DNA of 52,954 nt from assembly GCF_004349055.1 (NCBI RefSeq), contig NZ_SMKX01000046.1, positions 1 to 52,954 of the forward strand, given 5' to 3'. The stretch's first letter is position 1, and every line of letters begins with the position of its first letter. The notes beneath the pieces were generated by a model, which was given only the letters and a program-made list of their open reading frames with translations, searched no databases and was not told where the DNA came from. Shown here one piece after another: positions 31,837-39,695 of this stretch. Made by a program: the position numbers and the translations under genes. This stretch comes from Kribbella antibiotica. Its GTDB lineage: Bacteria > Actinomycetota > Actinomycetes > Propionibacteriales > Kribbellaceae.

Positions 31837-32961
31837 ATGGTTGACGAAGCGGGTGGATGGCGGGTCATCGGGCAGCGGGCGGCGGCCTGGTTCGAGCAGC
31901 CTTCGCTGACGGCCTCAGCAGAGCTGGTACGACGGATTGCCGCGGCAGGGCCGTTGCCTGCTGTGGATGTGCGGCCTAGCGGAGTGCGGGTCCGGGTGGC
32001 TCTCGAGGACGACACCGAGGGCATTTCGGCGCTGGCTGCGGTGCCGGGCGATCCGGCGGCGTTGCAGGAGATGCGGATCGTGTTCGACGCCGTGGATGTG
32101 CCGAGCGTTCGGCAGTTTTGGCATGAGGGGTTCGGCTACGAAGGCCGGGATCCGTTCCACCGGGATCCGGAGGTCGTGGTGCTGGAGAGCGCGGAGGTGC
32201 GGCCGCTGCGGGATCGGTTCCACCTCGATGTGGTGCGGCCGGAGGGTGTGGTTGAGACGGTCCGGGCGGGTCGGCAGCCGACGGGTCCTTGGGGTGTGAT
32301 GCTCCCGGACAGTGAGGGTAACGAGCTGGATCTAGTGCCGGGCGACGTGCTCGCGCCGGAGGCCTCGGACTGGCGAACGTTGTTTGCGGCAATGACTTTC
32401 TATCCGACGACCTCAGCAGCGCAGGCGGTGCAGCTGGTGACCGCAGTGGCTGAGTTGGCCGATGCGGCCGGGATCGCGTTGATGCTGGACGTTCGGGCTC
32501 AAGGTGTCCTGATCGATCACGGCAAAGATGCTTGGGAGGCAGGCGGATCCGCCTTCCTCGAACTGGCCGTGCAGGTTCAAGCTGCGGCTCGCGCGCTTGG
32601 GCTCACTGCGGAGCCGGAACTGCTTCGCTTTGTGCAACTAGGGCTCGCGGCAGTCGACGTACCGGCTGTGAAGGGGTTCTGGATCAGTGCGCTTGGTTAT
32701 GCCGAGGGCTCGGACAGTTACGACCCGCGGCGGCTCAATCCTGGGTTCATCTTTCAGCAGTCGGATGCGGGTGAGACGGAGCGACGCCAGCAGCGCAACA
32801 GGATTCGGCTCGAGCTCGACATCGCGCACGACCAATTGCCGGCCCGCATCGAGCAAGCGCTGCAGGCCGGTGGGCGCATTCGCCACGAGCTACCGGATCG
32901 TTGCTCGATCGCCGATCCTGAAGGCAACGAGCTGGAGCTGGTGGCTCAGAAACCCTTGTAG
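31837..32961 (+). CDS. Duplicated pterin-dehydratase-like plus VOC protein
   Basis: The 374-residue protein is built from two copies of the same two-domain unit. Each has a helical/strand region resembling pterin-4a-carbinolamine dehydratase (WRVIGQRAAAWFEQPSLTASAELVRRIA at about 8-35; WRTLFAAMTFYPTTSAAQAVQLV at about 180-202). Each is followed by a VOC-like domain (VFDAVDVPSVRQFWHEGFGYEG then LPDSEGNELDLVPGD; GLAAVDVPAVKGFWISALGYAEG then IADPEGNELELVAQ). The EGNELxLV ends carry the Glu that usually binds metal in VOC enzymes. Internal duplication is therefore direct from sequence. Catalysis and substrate are unknown. Terminator hairpins bracket the gene, so it is monocistronic. Confidence 0.78.
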   Translation: MVDEAGGWRVIGQRAAAWFEQPSLTASAELVRRIAAAGPLPAVDVRPSGVRVRVALEDDTEGISALAAVPGDPAALQEMRIVFDAVDVPSVRQFWHEGFGYEGRDPFHRDPEVVVLESAEVRPLRDRFHLDVVRPEGVVETVRAGRQPTGPWGVMLPDSEGNELDLVPGDVLAPEASDWRTLFAAMTFYPTTSAAQAVQLVTAVAELADAAGIALMLDVRAQGVLIDHGKDAWEAGGSAFLELAVQVQAAARALGLTAEPELLRFVQLGLAAVDVPAVKGFWISALGYAEGSDSYDPRRLNPGFIFQQSDAGETERRQQRNRIRLELDIAHDQLPARIEQALQAGGRIRHELPDRCSIADPEGNELELVAQKPL

Positions 32962-32984
32962 GCAACAGGTTGTGCAGAACAGGA

Positions 32985-33018
32985 AAGGCCCGCCCCTCCA
33001 CCTGTAGGGGCAGGCCTT
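32985..33018. terminator. Bidirectional hairpin terminator
   Basis: AAGGCC-C-GCCCCT pairs with AGGGGC-A-GGCCTT around an 8-nt loop, with a single mismatch. It lies between the convergent VOC and DUF4287-like genes and could serve both. Confidence 0.75.
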
Positions 33019-33045
33019 CCGAGAATCTCTTCTCCTGTTCGGCTG

Positions 33046-33276
33046 TCAGCTCATTCGCCGGTGTGCTTTGACGAGGTCGTACTCATGGACGATGGCGGTT
33101 GCGTGCCCATGCGCGAGTTCGTACTCGCTGGAGAGCCATCGCACTCGGTCGTCGAAGCGCAGGAACGACGGTCCGTCGTTCATCAGCTGGAACCATTCCG
33201 TCATACCGCGTCCGGTGCATTTGGGCACCTTCTCCACCAAACGCTGGTGCGTTTCCTCGGAGTGGTTCAAGCCCAT
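33046..33276 (-). CDS. Small DUF4287-like protein
   Basis: The 76-residue protein reads LVEKVPKCTGRGMTEWF at residues 12-28, then FDDRVRWLSSEYELAHGHATA and VHEYDLVKAHR. The pattern of a TG-x-W-F segment, an R-x-x-W-L helix and an LAHGHATAIVHEY helix matches the small helical DUF4287 family, which has no known biochemical role. GGGAGG stands 5 nt before the ATG, a good ribosome-binding site. It is convergent with the duplicated VOC gene across a shared terminator and sits upstream, on the same strand, of no close neighbour. Charge is near neutral and there is no membrane segment. Confidence 0.8.
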   Translation of the reverse strand: MGLNHSEETHQRLVEKVPKCTGRGMTEWFQLMNDGPSFLRFDDRVRWLSSEYELAHGHATAIVHEYDLVKAHRRMS

Positions 33277-33382
33277 CGTCGCCTCCCGTTGATCGGGGTA
33301 TCGCGTTACATCGACTGTGCACCACGAAGACGCCTACAGGCAAGGGGTTCTTCGTGAAAGTCCTATATCAGGAGACGGCGCC

Positions 33383-34141
33383 TCAGTACTTGGTGTAGCG
33401 CGCCCAGTCGTACGTAGCGGTCAGCTGTCCCGAGTAGTTGAACGGGCCGAGCCAGCCGTCGACACCGACACCGGGCCAGAGGTTCAGCATCATCCGCATC
33501 GGGCGCGTCGGCAGCGCGCCGCGCGATCCGTTCTCCTGGTGCACAAGTCGCCCGTCGACGAACCAGTTGATCGTGCCCTGGTTCCACCACTCGATCGCGT
33601 AGTCGTGGTAGCCGGCCGCGGCGTCGAAGCCGAGGTTGATGATCTTCTCGTGCCCGCCGGTGCCGTTGGTGAAGTAGTTGGTCTGCATCTGGGTGGTGTT
33701 CTTGCCGAGGATCTCGACATCGATCTCGTCCCAGGGCTGGCCGTCGCTCGGGCCGGTGTAGGTGAACATCGACGTCACCGTGCCAGATGCCTTGACCGCC
33801 TTCATTCGGGTCTCGAACCGGCCGTAGGAGAACAAGTCGTTGGTGCGGTACTCACCGGACGCGTACGGACGCCCCGAACATCCACCAGGACAGTTCGCGG
33901 TATCCAGATTGAGGCCCATCACGCCGCCGCTGAACCAGACGTGGTCAGCACGCCAGCCGGCGTTGAACATACTTCCGTTGGTCCAGCCGTCGGCCTTGTG
34001 CCAGCGGCCGGTGTTGAACCCGTCGAAGTTGTCGGTGAAGCTGCCGCCGATGGCGGTGGTGGCAGCCTGGGCGGGAGCCAGTACGGCGCTCAGCAGCGTG
34101 AGCGCGGCCAGCGCGAGCAAGGCGGGGCGGAACCTTTTCAT
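33383..34141 (-). CDS. Secreted GH16 lichenase (endo-beta-1,3-1,4-glucanase)
   Basis: The 252-residue protein has a Sec signal peptide (KRFRPALLALAALTLLSAVLAPAQA, cleavage near residue 26). The mature enzyme shows GH16 landmarks: FNTGRWHKADGWTNGSMFNAGW, SGEYRTNDLFSYGRFETRMKA and the catalytic EIDVEILGK, where Glu139 is the expected nucleophile and Glu143 the acid/base. The ILGK ending and the WWNQGTINWFVDGRLVHQ segment point to bacterial lichenases that cut mixed-linkage beta-glucan to short cello-oligosaccharide-containing products. GGAGG stands about 8 nt before the ATG. A CebR-type operator lies 43 bp upstream of the start, linking expression to cello-oligosaccharides. No carbohydrate-binding module is present. 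Confidence 0.95.
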   Translation of the reverse strand: MKRFRPALLALAALTLLSAVLAPAQAATTAIGGSFTDNFDGFNTGRWHKADGWTNGSMFNAGWRADHVWFSGGVMGLNLDTANCPGGCSGRPYASGEYRTNDLFSYGRFETRMKAVKASGTVTSMFTYTGPSDGQPWDEIDVEILGKNTTQMQTNYFTNGTGGHEKIINLGFDAAAGYHDYAIEWWNQGTINWFVDGRLVHQENGSRGALPTRPMRMMLNLWPGVGVDGWLGPFNYSGQLTATYDWARYTKY

Positions 34142-34184
34142 GGGCGAACCTCCGGAATGGTGGGGCGGGGCTCCACCGTGGAAC

Positions 34185-34198
34185 TGGAAGCGCTCCCA
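34185..34198. promoter_or_regulatory. CebR-type (LacI-family) operator
   Basis: TGGAAGCGCTCCCA differs at one position from the CebR box TGGGAGCGCTCCCA known from Streptomyces, where cellobiose or cellotriose releases the repressor. It is upstream of the lichenase gene, whose products would be inducers. TTGACT (minus strand) abuts it and could be the -35 box. Confidence 0.78.
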
Positions 34199-34254
34199 GT
34201 CAACGGTCCGCCGGTTCCGGAACTTGATTCAGGGGTTAATCAACAGGCTGGATC

Positions 34255-35277
34255 TCACACCGGTACGGCGTCGGTGTCCTCGGTGGTCTCGACCCGGTCG
34301 ACCTCGGCCTTCGGGTGCCGGCGGCGATGCCGCAGCGCCGCCCAACGACCCCGCGGACCGCGCTCGCGCCCGGCCACCTCGGTCGCCGCGACCTCGGTCC
34401 CGGCCGTCTTGGCAGCCTGTACGGCGGCCTCCGCGATCGGAAGGATCGCTTCGCCGCGGAACGACTCGGGGGGCACGAACGACTCCGGACCGACCCCCAT
34501 GGCAGCGGCCACGGAAGGCAGGAGCGCGGCCGAGGCAGCGGCGTACCCGATGGCGGAGGGGTGGAAGTTGTCCCGGCCCCACATCGTCGGGTCGGCCTTG
34601 AAGGCCGGTCCGAGCATTGAGCCGAGTGACACCGTCCGCCCGCCGGCCTCGACCACGGCGATCGTCTGCGCGGCGGCGAGCCGGAGACTCCAGGCACGGG
34701 CGAACTGCCGCAGCGGCGGCATCATCGTCGGCACGACGCCCAGGTCCGGGCAGGTTCCGACGACGACCTCACAGTTCGCCGCGCGCAGTCGCCGGACTGC
34801 CGCGGACAACAGGCGGACCGAGACCGACGGCGACATCTGCGCCTTGATGTCGTTCGCGCCGATCATGATGACCGCGACATGCGGCCCGGCCTGCAGTGCG
34901 GCGTCGACCTGCTGGGCCAGGTCGGTCGACTTGGCGCCGGTCTTGGTGACGTCGACCAGCCGGACCGGGCGCTCGGCCAGGTCGGTGAGCCCCGAGGCGA
35001 GGATCACGCCAGGGGTCTCGTCGGGTGAGTCGGTGCCGTAACCGGCCGCGCTGGAGTCGCCGAGCATGGCGAACGTGATCGGAAGTCCTGGGTATCTGCC
35101 GAACAGACCGCTCCCCGGAGTGGGGTAGTAACGCATCGGGCCGATCACGCGCTTGGCGTACTCGGCCTCTGCGGTCAGTACGCCGTACAACGTGGCACCG
35201 ATGAGTCCGAGTCCCCCGCCCCCGAAGGCCGCGGCCTGGGCGAGCCTGCGGGCCGCCCTGGCTTTGCCTTTACTCAT
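34255..35277 (-). CDS. SGNH/GDSL-family hydrolase
   Basis: The 340-residue protein has one N-terminal hydrophobic segment (AAAFGGGGLGLIGATLYGVL, about residues 14-33) after a basic start, giving a membrane anchor or uncleaved signal. The SGNH blocks are present: AMLGDSSAAGYG (nucleophile Ser about residue 75), the block III motif MIGANDI (about 139-145) and block V DNFHPSAIGYA (catalytic Asp and His about 240-243). Such enzymes are esterases, lipases or acyl-glycan deacetylases. The C-terminal 60 residues are charged and low-complexity (RERGPRGRWAALRHRRRHPKA). It diverges from cystathionine beta-synthase across a 77-nt gap. The substrate is not evident. Confidence 0.9.
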   Translation of the reverse strand: MSKGKARAARRLAQAAAFGGGGLGLIGATLYGVLTAEAEYAKRVIGPMRYYPTPGSGLFGRYPGLPITFAMLGDSSAAGYGTDSPDETPGVILASGLTDLAERPVRLVDVTKTGAKSTDLAQQVDAALQAGPHVAVIMIGANDIKAQMSPSVSVRLLSAAVRRLRAANCEVVVGTCPDLGVVPTMMPPLRQFARAWSLRLAAAQTIAVVEAGGRTVSLGSMLGPAFKADPTMWGRDNFHPSAIGYAAASAALLPSVAAAMGVGPESFVPPESFRGEAILPIAEAAVQAAKTAGTEVAATEVAGRERGPRGRWAALRHRRRHPKAEVDRVETTEDTDAVPV

Positions 35278-35342
35278 GAGTACAAGAATTACACGCTGTC
35301 ACCCACAAGCAAGCGAAATAGTGGAAACGACACGACGATCGC

Positions 35343-35348
35343 TACTCT
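35343..35348 (+). promoter_or_regulatory. -10 box of a leaderless promoter (cystathionine beta-synthase)
   Basis: TACTCT ends 6 nt before the GTG at 35355 and no Shine-Dalgarno sequence is present. It fixes GTG as the start in agreement with the family N terminus. Confidence 0.55.
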
Positions 35349-35354
35349 GAAGTT

Positions 35355-36728
35355 GTGCGCTACGCAGAATCTCTCCTGGACCTGGTCGGCAACACCCCGC
35401 TGGTCAGGCTGACCAAGACCACGGACGGGGCGAAACCACTCGTCCTGGCCAAGGTCGAGTACTTCAACCCCGGTGGCTCGGTGAAGGACCGGATCGCGGT
35501 CCGGATGATCGAGGCCGCGGAGGCCTCCGGCGAGCTCAAGCCGGGCGGCACGATCGTCGAGCCGACCTCCGGGAACACCGGCGTCGGCCTCGCGATGGTT
35601 GCCCAGCAGAAGGGCTACAAGTGCGTCTTCGTCTGCCCGGACAAGGTCAGTGAGGACAAGCGCAACGTCCTGAAGGCGTACGGCGCCGAGGTCGTGGTCT
35701 GCCCGACCGCCGTGGCGCCGGAGCACCCGGACTCGTACTACAACGTCTCCGACCGCCTGGTCCGCGAGATCGAGGGCGCCTGGAAGCCGAACCAGTACGC
35801 CAACGTGAACAACCCGCGCTCGCACTACGAGACGACTGGTCCCGAGCTGTGGGAGCAGACCGAGGGAAAGATCACGCACTTCGTGGCGGGCGTCGGCACC
35901 GGCGGCACCATCAGCGGCACCGGTAAGTACCTCAAGGAGGTCTCCGGCGGTCGCGTCCAGATCATCGGCGCCGACCCCGAGGGCTCGGTCTACTCCGGCG
36001 GCTCCGGCCGGCCGTACCTGGTCGAGGGTGTCGGTGAGGACTTCTGGCCGGAGACCTACGACAAGGACATCTGCGACCGGATCATCGAGGTCTCGGACGC
36101 GGACTCGTTCTCGCTCACCCGTCGGCTCGCCCGCGAAGAGGCCATGCTCGTCGGCGGCTCCGCCGGTATGGCGGCCGCCGCGGCGATCCGGCTGGCGCAC
36201 GAGATCGACGACCCCGACGCCGTGATCGTCGTGCTGCTGCCCGACGGTGGCCGCGGTTATCTGACGAAGGTCTTCAACGACGACTGGCTGGCGCAGTACG
36301 GGTTCCTCGCGCACAACCGCCAGGGCACCACGCTCGGCGACGTGCTCAGCTGCAAGGACGGCAACCTGCCGCCGCTGGTGCACACCCACCCGCACGAGAC
36401 GATCGCCGAAGCGGTCGCGATCCTGCGCGAGTACGGCGTCTCTCAGATGCCGGTGGTCCGCGCGGAGCCACCGGTGATGGCGGCCGAGGTGGCCGGCGCG
36501 GTGTCGGAGCGGACGCTGATGGACGCGTTGTACTCCGGCAAGGCGCGGCTGGCCGACATGGTCGAGCAGCACATGGACCCGGCGTTGCCGTCCCTGGGTG
36601 CCGGCGAGGCCGTCACGAAGGCGGTCGAGCTACTCGAGGATCGGGACGCCCTGATGGTGCTGGACGACGGCAAGCCGGTGGGCGTACTGACCCGGCAGGA
36701 CCTGCTGGTCCACTTGTCCGCCGACTGA
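35355..36728 (+). CDS. cbs: Cystathionine beta-synthase with C-terminal CBS pair
   Basis: The 457-residue enzyme condenses serine (or O-acetylserine) with homocysteine to cystathionine, the first step of transsulfuration toward cysteine. The fold-type II PLP domain covers residues 1-330: LVGNTPLVRL, the PLP lysine Lys44 in PGGSVKDR, the substrate loop EPTSGNTGVGLA (about 70-81), and the phosphate-binding GVGTGGTISGTGKYL (about 185-199). Residues about 335-457 form two CBS motifs (LGDVLSCKDG to VSQMPVV; LADMVEQHMDP to KPVGVLTRQDLL), a regulatory module that in other enzymes binds adenosyl ligands. Length and layout match actinobacterial cystathionine beta-synthases more than cysteine synthases. 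A hairpin follows immediately after the stop. Confidence 0.93.
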   Translation: MRYAESLLDLVGNTPLVRLTKTTDGAKPLVLAKVEYFNPGGSVKDRIAVRMIEAAEASGELKPGGTIVEPTSGNTGVGLAMVAQQKGYKCVFVCPDKVSEDKRNVLKAYGAEVVVCPTAVAPEHPDSYYNVSDRLVREIEGAWKPNQYANVNNPRSHYETTGPELWEQTEGKITHFVAGVGTGGTISGTGKYLKEVSGGRVQIIGADPEGSVYSGGSGRPYLVEGVGEDFWPETYDKDICDRIIEVSDADSFSLTRRLAREEAMLVGGSAGMAAAAAIRLAHEIDDPDAVIVVLLPDGGRGYLTKVFNDDWLAQYGFLAHNRQGTTLGDVLSCKDGNLPPLVHTHPHETIAEAVAILREYGVSQMPVVRAEPPVMAAEVAGAVSERTLMDALYSGKARLADMVEQHMDPALPSLGAGEAVTKAVELLEDRDALMVLDDGKPVGVLTRQDLLVHLSAD

Positions 36729-36747
36729 CCTCCCCTGGCCGGGGAGG
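36729..36747. terminator. Hairpin terminator abutting the CBS gene stop
   Basis: CCTCCCC and GGGGAGG form a 7-bp stem with a 5-nt loop starting on the base after the TGA. It may also end the small minus-strand gene at 36756. Confidence 0.65.
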
Positions 36748-36755
36748 ACTTGGAT

Positions 36756-36851
36756 TTAACGGTCTACGACAGCAGGCACGATGGCGATCAGGGCCATCAC
36801 GATGATGCCGATGACGATGGCTGCTGCTCCGGCGATCTGAAGGATTTCCAT
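36756..36851 (-). CDS. 31-residue small membrane peptide
   Basis: The minus strand encodes a 31-residue peptide that begins MEILQIAGAAAIVIG and ends IVPAVVDR. Residues 6-25 are a single, uninterrupted hydrophobic helix of Ile, Val, Ala, Gly, Leu and Met. AAGGA stands about 10 nt before the ATG, and the TAA is followed within 9 nt by a hairpin. A perfect 12-bp palindrome lies 43 bp upstream of the start. These features together make it a credible small gene too short for ordinary gene callers. The family is not recognised. It could act on a membrane partner, or be one of the short helical peptides made under stress. Confidence 0.62.
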   Translation of the reverse strand: MEILQIAGAAAIVIGIIVMALIAIVPAVVDR

Positions 36852-36893
36852 AACTCAAGGTTCCTTCAGATCGCCCTTGCGGACATCGGTCCC

Positions 36894-36905
36894 AAGACCG
36901 GTCTT
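36894..36905. promoter_or_regulatory. 12-bp palindrome upstream of the small membrane peptide
   Basis: AAGACCGGTCTT is a perfect palindrome without a loop, placed where an operator for the 36851 start would be. GACCTAGGGAT lies about 12 bp further upstream on the same strand. The binding protein is unknown. Confidence 0.4.
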
Positions 36906-36968
36906 CGCTTCATCCCTAGGTCGTATGCCCGACCCTGAGGGCTCATCCTTCCGGAGTGCGGGTTCCCC

Positions 36969-38420
36969 CTACTTCACGAGCACGAAGTCCGACGGATCGA
37001 GCTTCCGGGTCCGGCGCCAGTACGAGACGCTGAACTCCGGCCACACGACCGAGTTCCGCCCCGCATCGTCGTGGTACCAGCTCGTGCAGCCGGACTCCCA
37101 GACGGTTTCCCGCAGCTCGTCCTGGATATCGTCGACGAACTCGCGCTGCGCGTCGGCGCGAACCTCGAGGTACGTCGCCCGCCTGGTCCGGAGCAGATCC
37201 AGCGCCTGCATCACGTACCGGACCTGGGCCTCGATCATGAAGACCATCGAGGTGTGTCCGAGCCCGGTGTTCGGGCCGGTCAAGAAGAACAGGTTCGGGT
37301 AGCCGGCGGCGGTGATCCCCAGGTGCGCGCTGATCCCGTCGCGCTTCCAGTGCTCGGACAGGTCGACCCCGTCCTTGCCCAGGATCGGCATCCGGGTCAG
37401 GCCCGCGCCGACATCGAAACCAGTACCGACCACGATCGTGTCGCACGGCCGCTCGATCCCGTCCGCGGTGACCACGGCGTTCTCGGTGACCCGGCTGATC
37501 GACGTGGTCACCAGCTCCACGTTCGACCGGCTGAAGGTCGGATAGTAGTCGTTGGAGATCAGCAGTCGCTTGCAGCCGATCTGGTAGTTCGGGGTCAGTC
37601 GCGCACGCAAGTCGGGGTCCGTGACCTGCTTCTTGAGATGCTGTTTCGCCTGTATTTCAAGGCCCTTCATCAACTTCGGGTTCCCCGCGAAGCCGGCGCC
37701 CCGAACCTCCAGGCCCCAGTAGATCGCGTTCCGGATCGTGCGTTGCGCGGCCGGGAAGCGCTGGTGCAGACGGCGTTCGAGAGCGCCGATCGTGCGGTCC
37801 GGCTTCGACGTGATCCAGGGGGCGTTGCGCTGGTAGACGTCCAGCTGCCCGACCTGCTTGGCGATCTGCGGGACGAACTGGATCGCCGACGCCCCGGTGC
37901 CGATCACTGCGACCCGGCGACCGGCCAGGTCGTGGGAATGATCCCACTGCGCCGAGTGGAACGTCGTACCGGCGAAGGAGTCGAGGCCCGCGATCTCCGG
38001 CCACTTGGGGCGCTGCAGACTGCCAACGCCGGTCACCAGGGCCTGCGTCTCGATCGTCTCGCCGCCGTTGACCGTGACCGTCCACTCGCCGCTGGTCTCG
38101 TCGAACGCGGCCTCGGTGACCTCGGCGCCGTACCGGATCTTGTCGGCGATCCCGTACTTCTCGGCGCAGCGTTCGAGGTAGGCGAGGATCTCCTCCCAGG
38201 GCGCGAACATCCTGGACCAGTGCGGATTCTGCTCGAAGGAATACGAGTACAAGTACGACGGTACGTCGCACGCGCAGCCGGGATAGGTGTTGTCCCGCCA
38301 GGTGCCGCCGAGGCGGTCGGCCTTCTCCAGGATGACGAAGTCCTCGCACCCGGACTGCTTCAGCTTGATCCCCATGCACAACCCGGCGAACCCGGATCCG
38401 ATGATCACGACCTCTGTCAT
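36969..38420 (-). CDS. Flavin-containing monooxygenase, Baeyer-Villiger type
   Basis: The 483-residue enzyme uses FAD, NADPH and oxygen to insert an oxygen atom next to a ketone or oxidise a related substrate. The FAD-binding fold opens with VVIIGSGFAGLCMGIKL (residues 3-19). The segment FAGTTFHSAQWDHS (about 155-168) closely matches the Baeyer-Villiger fingerprint FxGxxxHxxxW(P/D). The NADPH fold follows at RRVAVIGTGASAIQFVPQ, and the ATG-like motif DTIVVGTGFDVG lies near residue 355. There is no signal peptide. The frame remains open upstream, antisense to LarA, but the ATG at 38420 gives the normal family N terminus. TAACCT stands 8 nt before it. It lies 41 nt after the LarA-family gene on the same strand and may be co-transcribed. 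Confidence 0.92.
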   Translation of the reverse strand: MTEVVIIGSGFAGLCMGIKLKQSGCEDFVILEKADRLGGTWRDNTYPGCACDVPSYLYSYSFEQNPHWSRMFAPWEEILAYLERCAEKYGIADKIRYGAEVTEAAFDETSGEWTVTVNGGETIETQALVTGVGSLQRPKWPEIAGLDSFAGTTFHSAQWDHSHDLAGRRVAVIGTGASAIQFVPQIAKQVGQLDVYQRNAPWITSKPDRTIGALERRLHQRFPAAQRTIRNAIYWGLEVRGAGFAGNPKLMKGLEIQAKQHLKKQVTDPDLRARLTPNYQIGCKRLLISNDYYPTFSRSNVELVTTSISRVTENAVVTADGIERPCDTIVVGTGFDVGAGLTRMPILGKDGVDLSEHWKRDGISAHLGITAAGYPNLFFLTGPNTGLGHTSMVFMIEAQVRYVMQALDLLRTRRATYLEVRADAQREFVDDIQDELRETVWESGCTSWYHDDAGRNSVVWPEFSVSYWRRTRKLDPSDFVLVK

Positions 38421-38461
38421 ACGCCCAGAGGTTACCGGCGAGTCACTCTCCTGGGAACCGC

Positions 38462-39682
38462 CTACTTCAGGCGGTGCAGAACTTCGCCGGCATTCGGTAC
38501 GACGAGGGTGTCGGGGTCGGCCTCGTAGTCGGCGAGGTTGATCGTGGCCGGGTCGAGGTAGTTGAGGTTGGCCCGGCGGACGACGTCTTCGGGGATGCCG
38601 GTGGCGAGCGTGACCTGGACGCGGAGCTGCTCGCCGTTGATCGGGTCCCAGGTGCCGGCGCCGCGGAGGTGGGTCGAGTGCGCGAGGACGCCCCAGTGGA
38701 GGTCGCGGAACTTCTCCCACTGGCCGAGGAAGTAGTCGCGGCAGTGGTAGCCGATCTCCTCGATCTCGGGGTGCATCGCGGCGATCTGCTGCACGTGCGG
38801 GGCGTAGAGGATGACCTCGCCGCCGTCGGCGACGACCGGCTCGAGCTTGTAGAAGCCCTTGGCGGCGGTCCAGATGTCGGCGTACTTCTCGGGCATGACC
38901 GAGACAACCCGCCGTACGGGTCTGTCGAGGTAGGTCACGTGGGTTTGGGCGGAGACCTGGGCCGCCTCCTGCCAAGCCTCGACGGTGTTGCCGAAGGCAA
39001 CTGCATGCAGGGCGTTCGTGCCGGACTGGGCGACCACAGCGAGCGCCAGTTTCTCGGCGGGGATGAGCGCGGCGGCCTCGTTGATGAGGGCGCGCACCGG
39101 GGTGACGCCGAGGGTGCCGATGATGCTGGCGCTGGTGATCAGGGCGCCGAGCCAGTGCGAGACGTCGATGACCTCTTGGCCGGCGACACCGGGAAAGAAG
39201 TACTTGTTGCCGCCGGAGAAACCGACGACCTCATGCGGGAAGACCGGGCCGACGACCAGCGCGACATCGTGCTCCACGACTGCCCTGTTGAGGCGGACCG
39301 GGACCTCGTCGTCCAGCAGTCCGCCGGAGATCTCACGGACGCGGTCGGCGCTGATCGTGCCGAGGTCGGCGAAGGTCTCGGGCTTCCACCACTCGTGGTT
39401 GATCACCCCGTCGTACTCGGCACCGAGGTGTTTGTGGAGCTCGTCGGGCGTCATCTCGGCATGGGTGCCGAGGGCAATCAAGATGGTGAGCTTGCTGACG
39501 CGGTCCTTCAGGCTTTGATGGACCGCTCGGATCAGTAGCGGGAGCGGGCAACTGCGGGTGGCGTCGGGGACGATCACGCAGACGCTGCGCCCCTCCAGCC
39601 CGGCGCCGGCCAAGGCGTCACCGATGAACGTCGTCACCTCGTCCTCGCTGAGGACCTGACCTGGGCCGCCGATGATGCTCAC
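38462..39682 (-). CDS. LarA-family (lactate racemase-like) protein
   Basis: The 406-residue protein belongs to the LarA/DUF2088 family. Its N-terminal half shows VIVPDATRSCPLPLLI and LIALGTHAEMTPDEL (residues about 35-82). The segment PHEVVGFSGGNKYFFPGVAGQE (about 167-188) matches the LarA region that in characterised enzymes supplies the histidine and the lysine holding the nickel-pincer nucleotide cofactor. The enzyme type racemises or epimerises alpha-hydroxy acids. No larB, larC or larE maturation genes are in the window. The GTG at 39682 follows the preceding membrane gene by 10 nt on the same strand, and TAAAGT overlaps that gene's stop, so a leaderless internal promoter or coupling is possible. 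Confidence 0.85.
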   Translation of the reverse strand: MSIIGGPGQVLSEDEVTTFIGDALAGAGLEGRSVCVIVPDATRSCPLPLLIRAVHQSLKDRVSKLTILIALGTHAEMTPDELHKHLGAEYDGVINHEWWKPETFADLGTISADRVREISGGLLDDEVPVRLNRAVVEHDVALVVGPVFPHEVVGFSGGNKYFFPGVAGQEVIDVSHWLGALITSASIIGTLGVTPVRALINEAAALIPAEKLALAVVAQSGTNALHAVAFGNTVEAWQEAAQVSAQTHVTYLDRPVRRVVSVMPEKYADIWTAAKGFYKLEPVVADGGEVILYAPHVQQIAAMHPEIEEIGYHCRDYFLGQWEKFRDLHWGVLAHSTHLRGAGTWDPINGEQLRVQVTLATGIPEDVVRRANLNYLDPATINLADYEADPDTLVVPNAGEVLHRLK

Positions 39683-39689
39683 AGCCCAG

Positions 39690-39695
39690 ACTTTA
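39690..39695 (-). promoter_or_regulatory. Possible leaderless -10 box (LarA-family gene)
   Basis: TAAAGT on the minus strand lies 7 nt before the GTG at 39682 and overlaps the TAA stop of the upstream membrane gene. No Shine-Dalgarno sequence is seen. An alternative is coupling to the upstream gene. Confidence 0.4.

Noticed and set aside
33317..35041. Long open frame antisense to the lichenase and SGNH genes
   Set aside because: It crosses two real genes with clear catalytic motifs on the other strand and has no recognisable domain.
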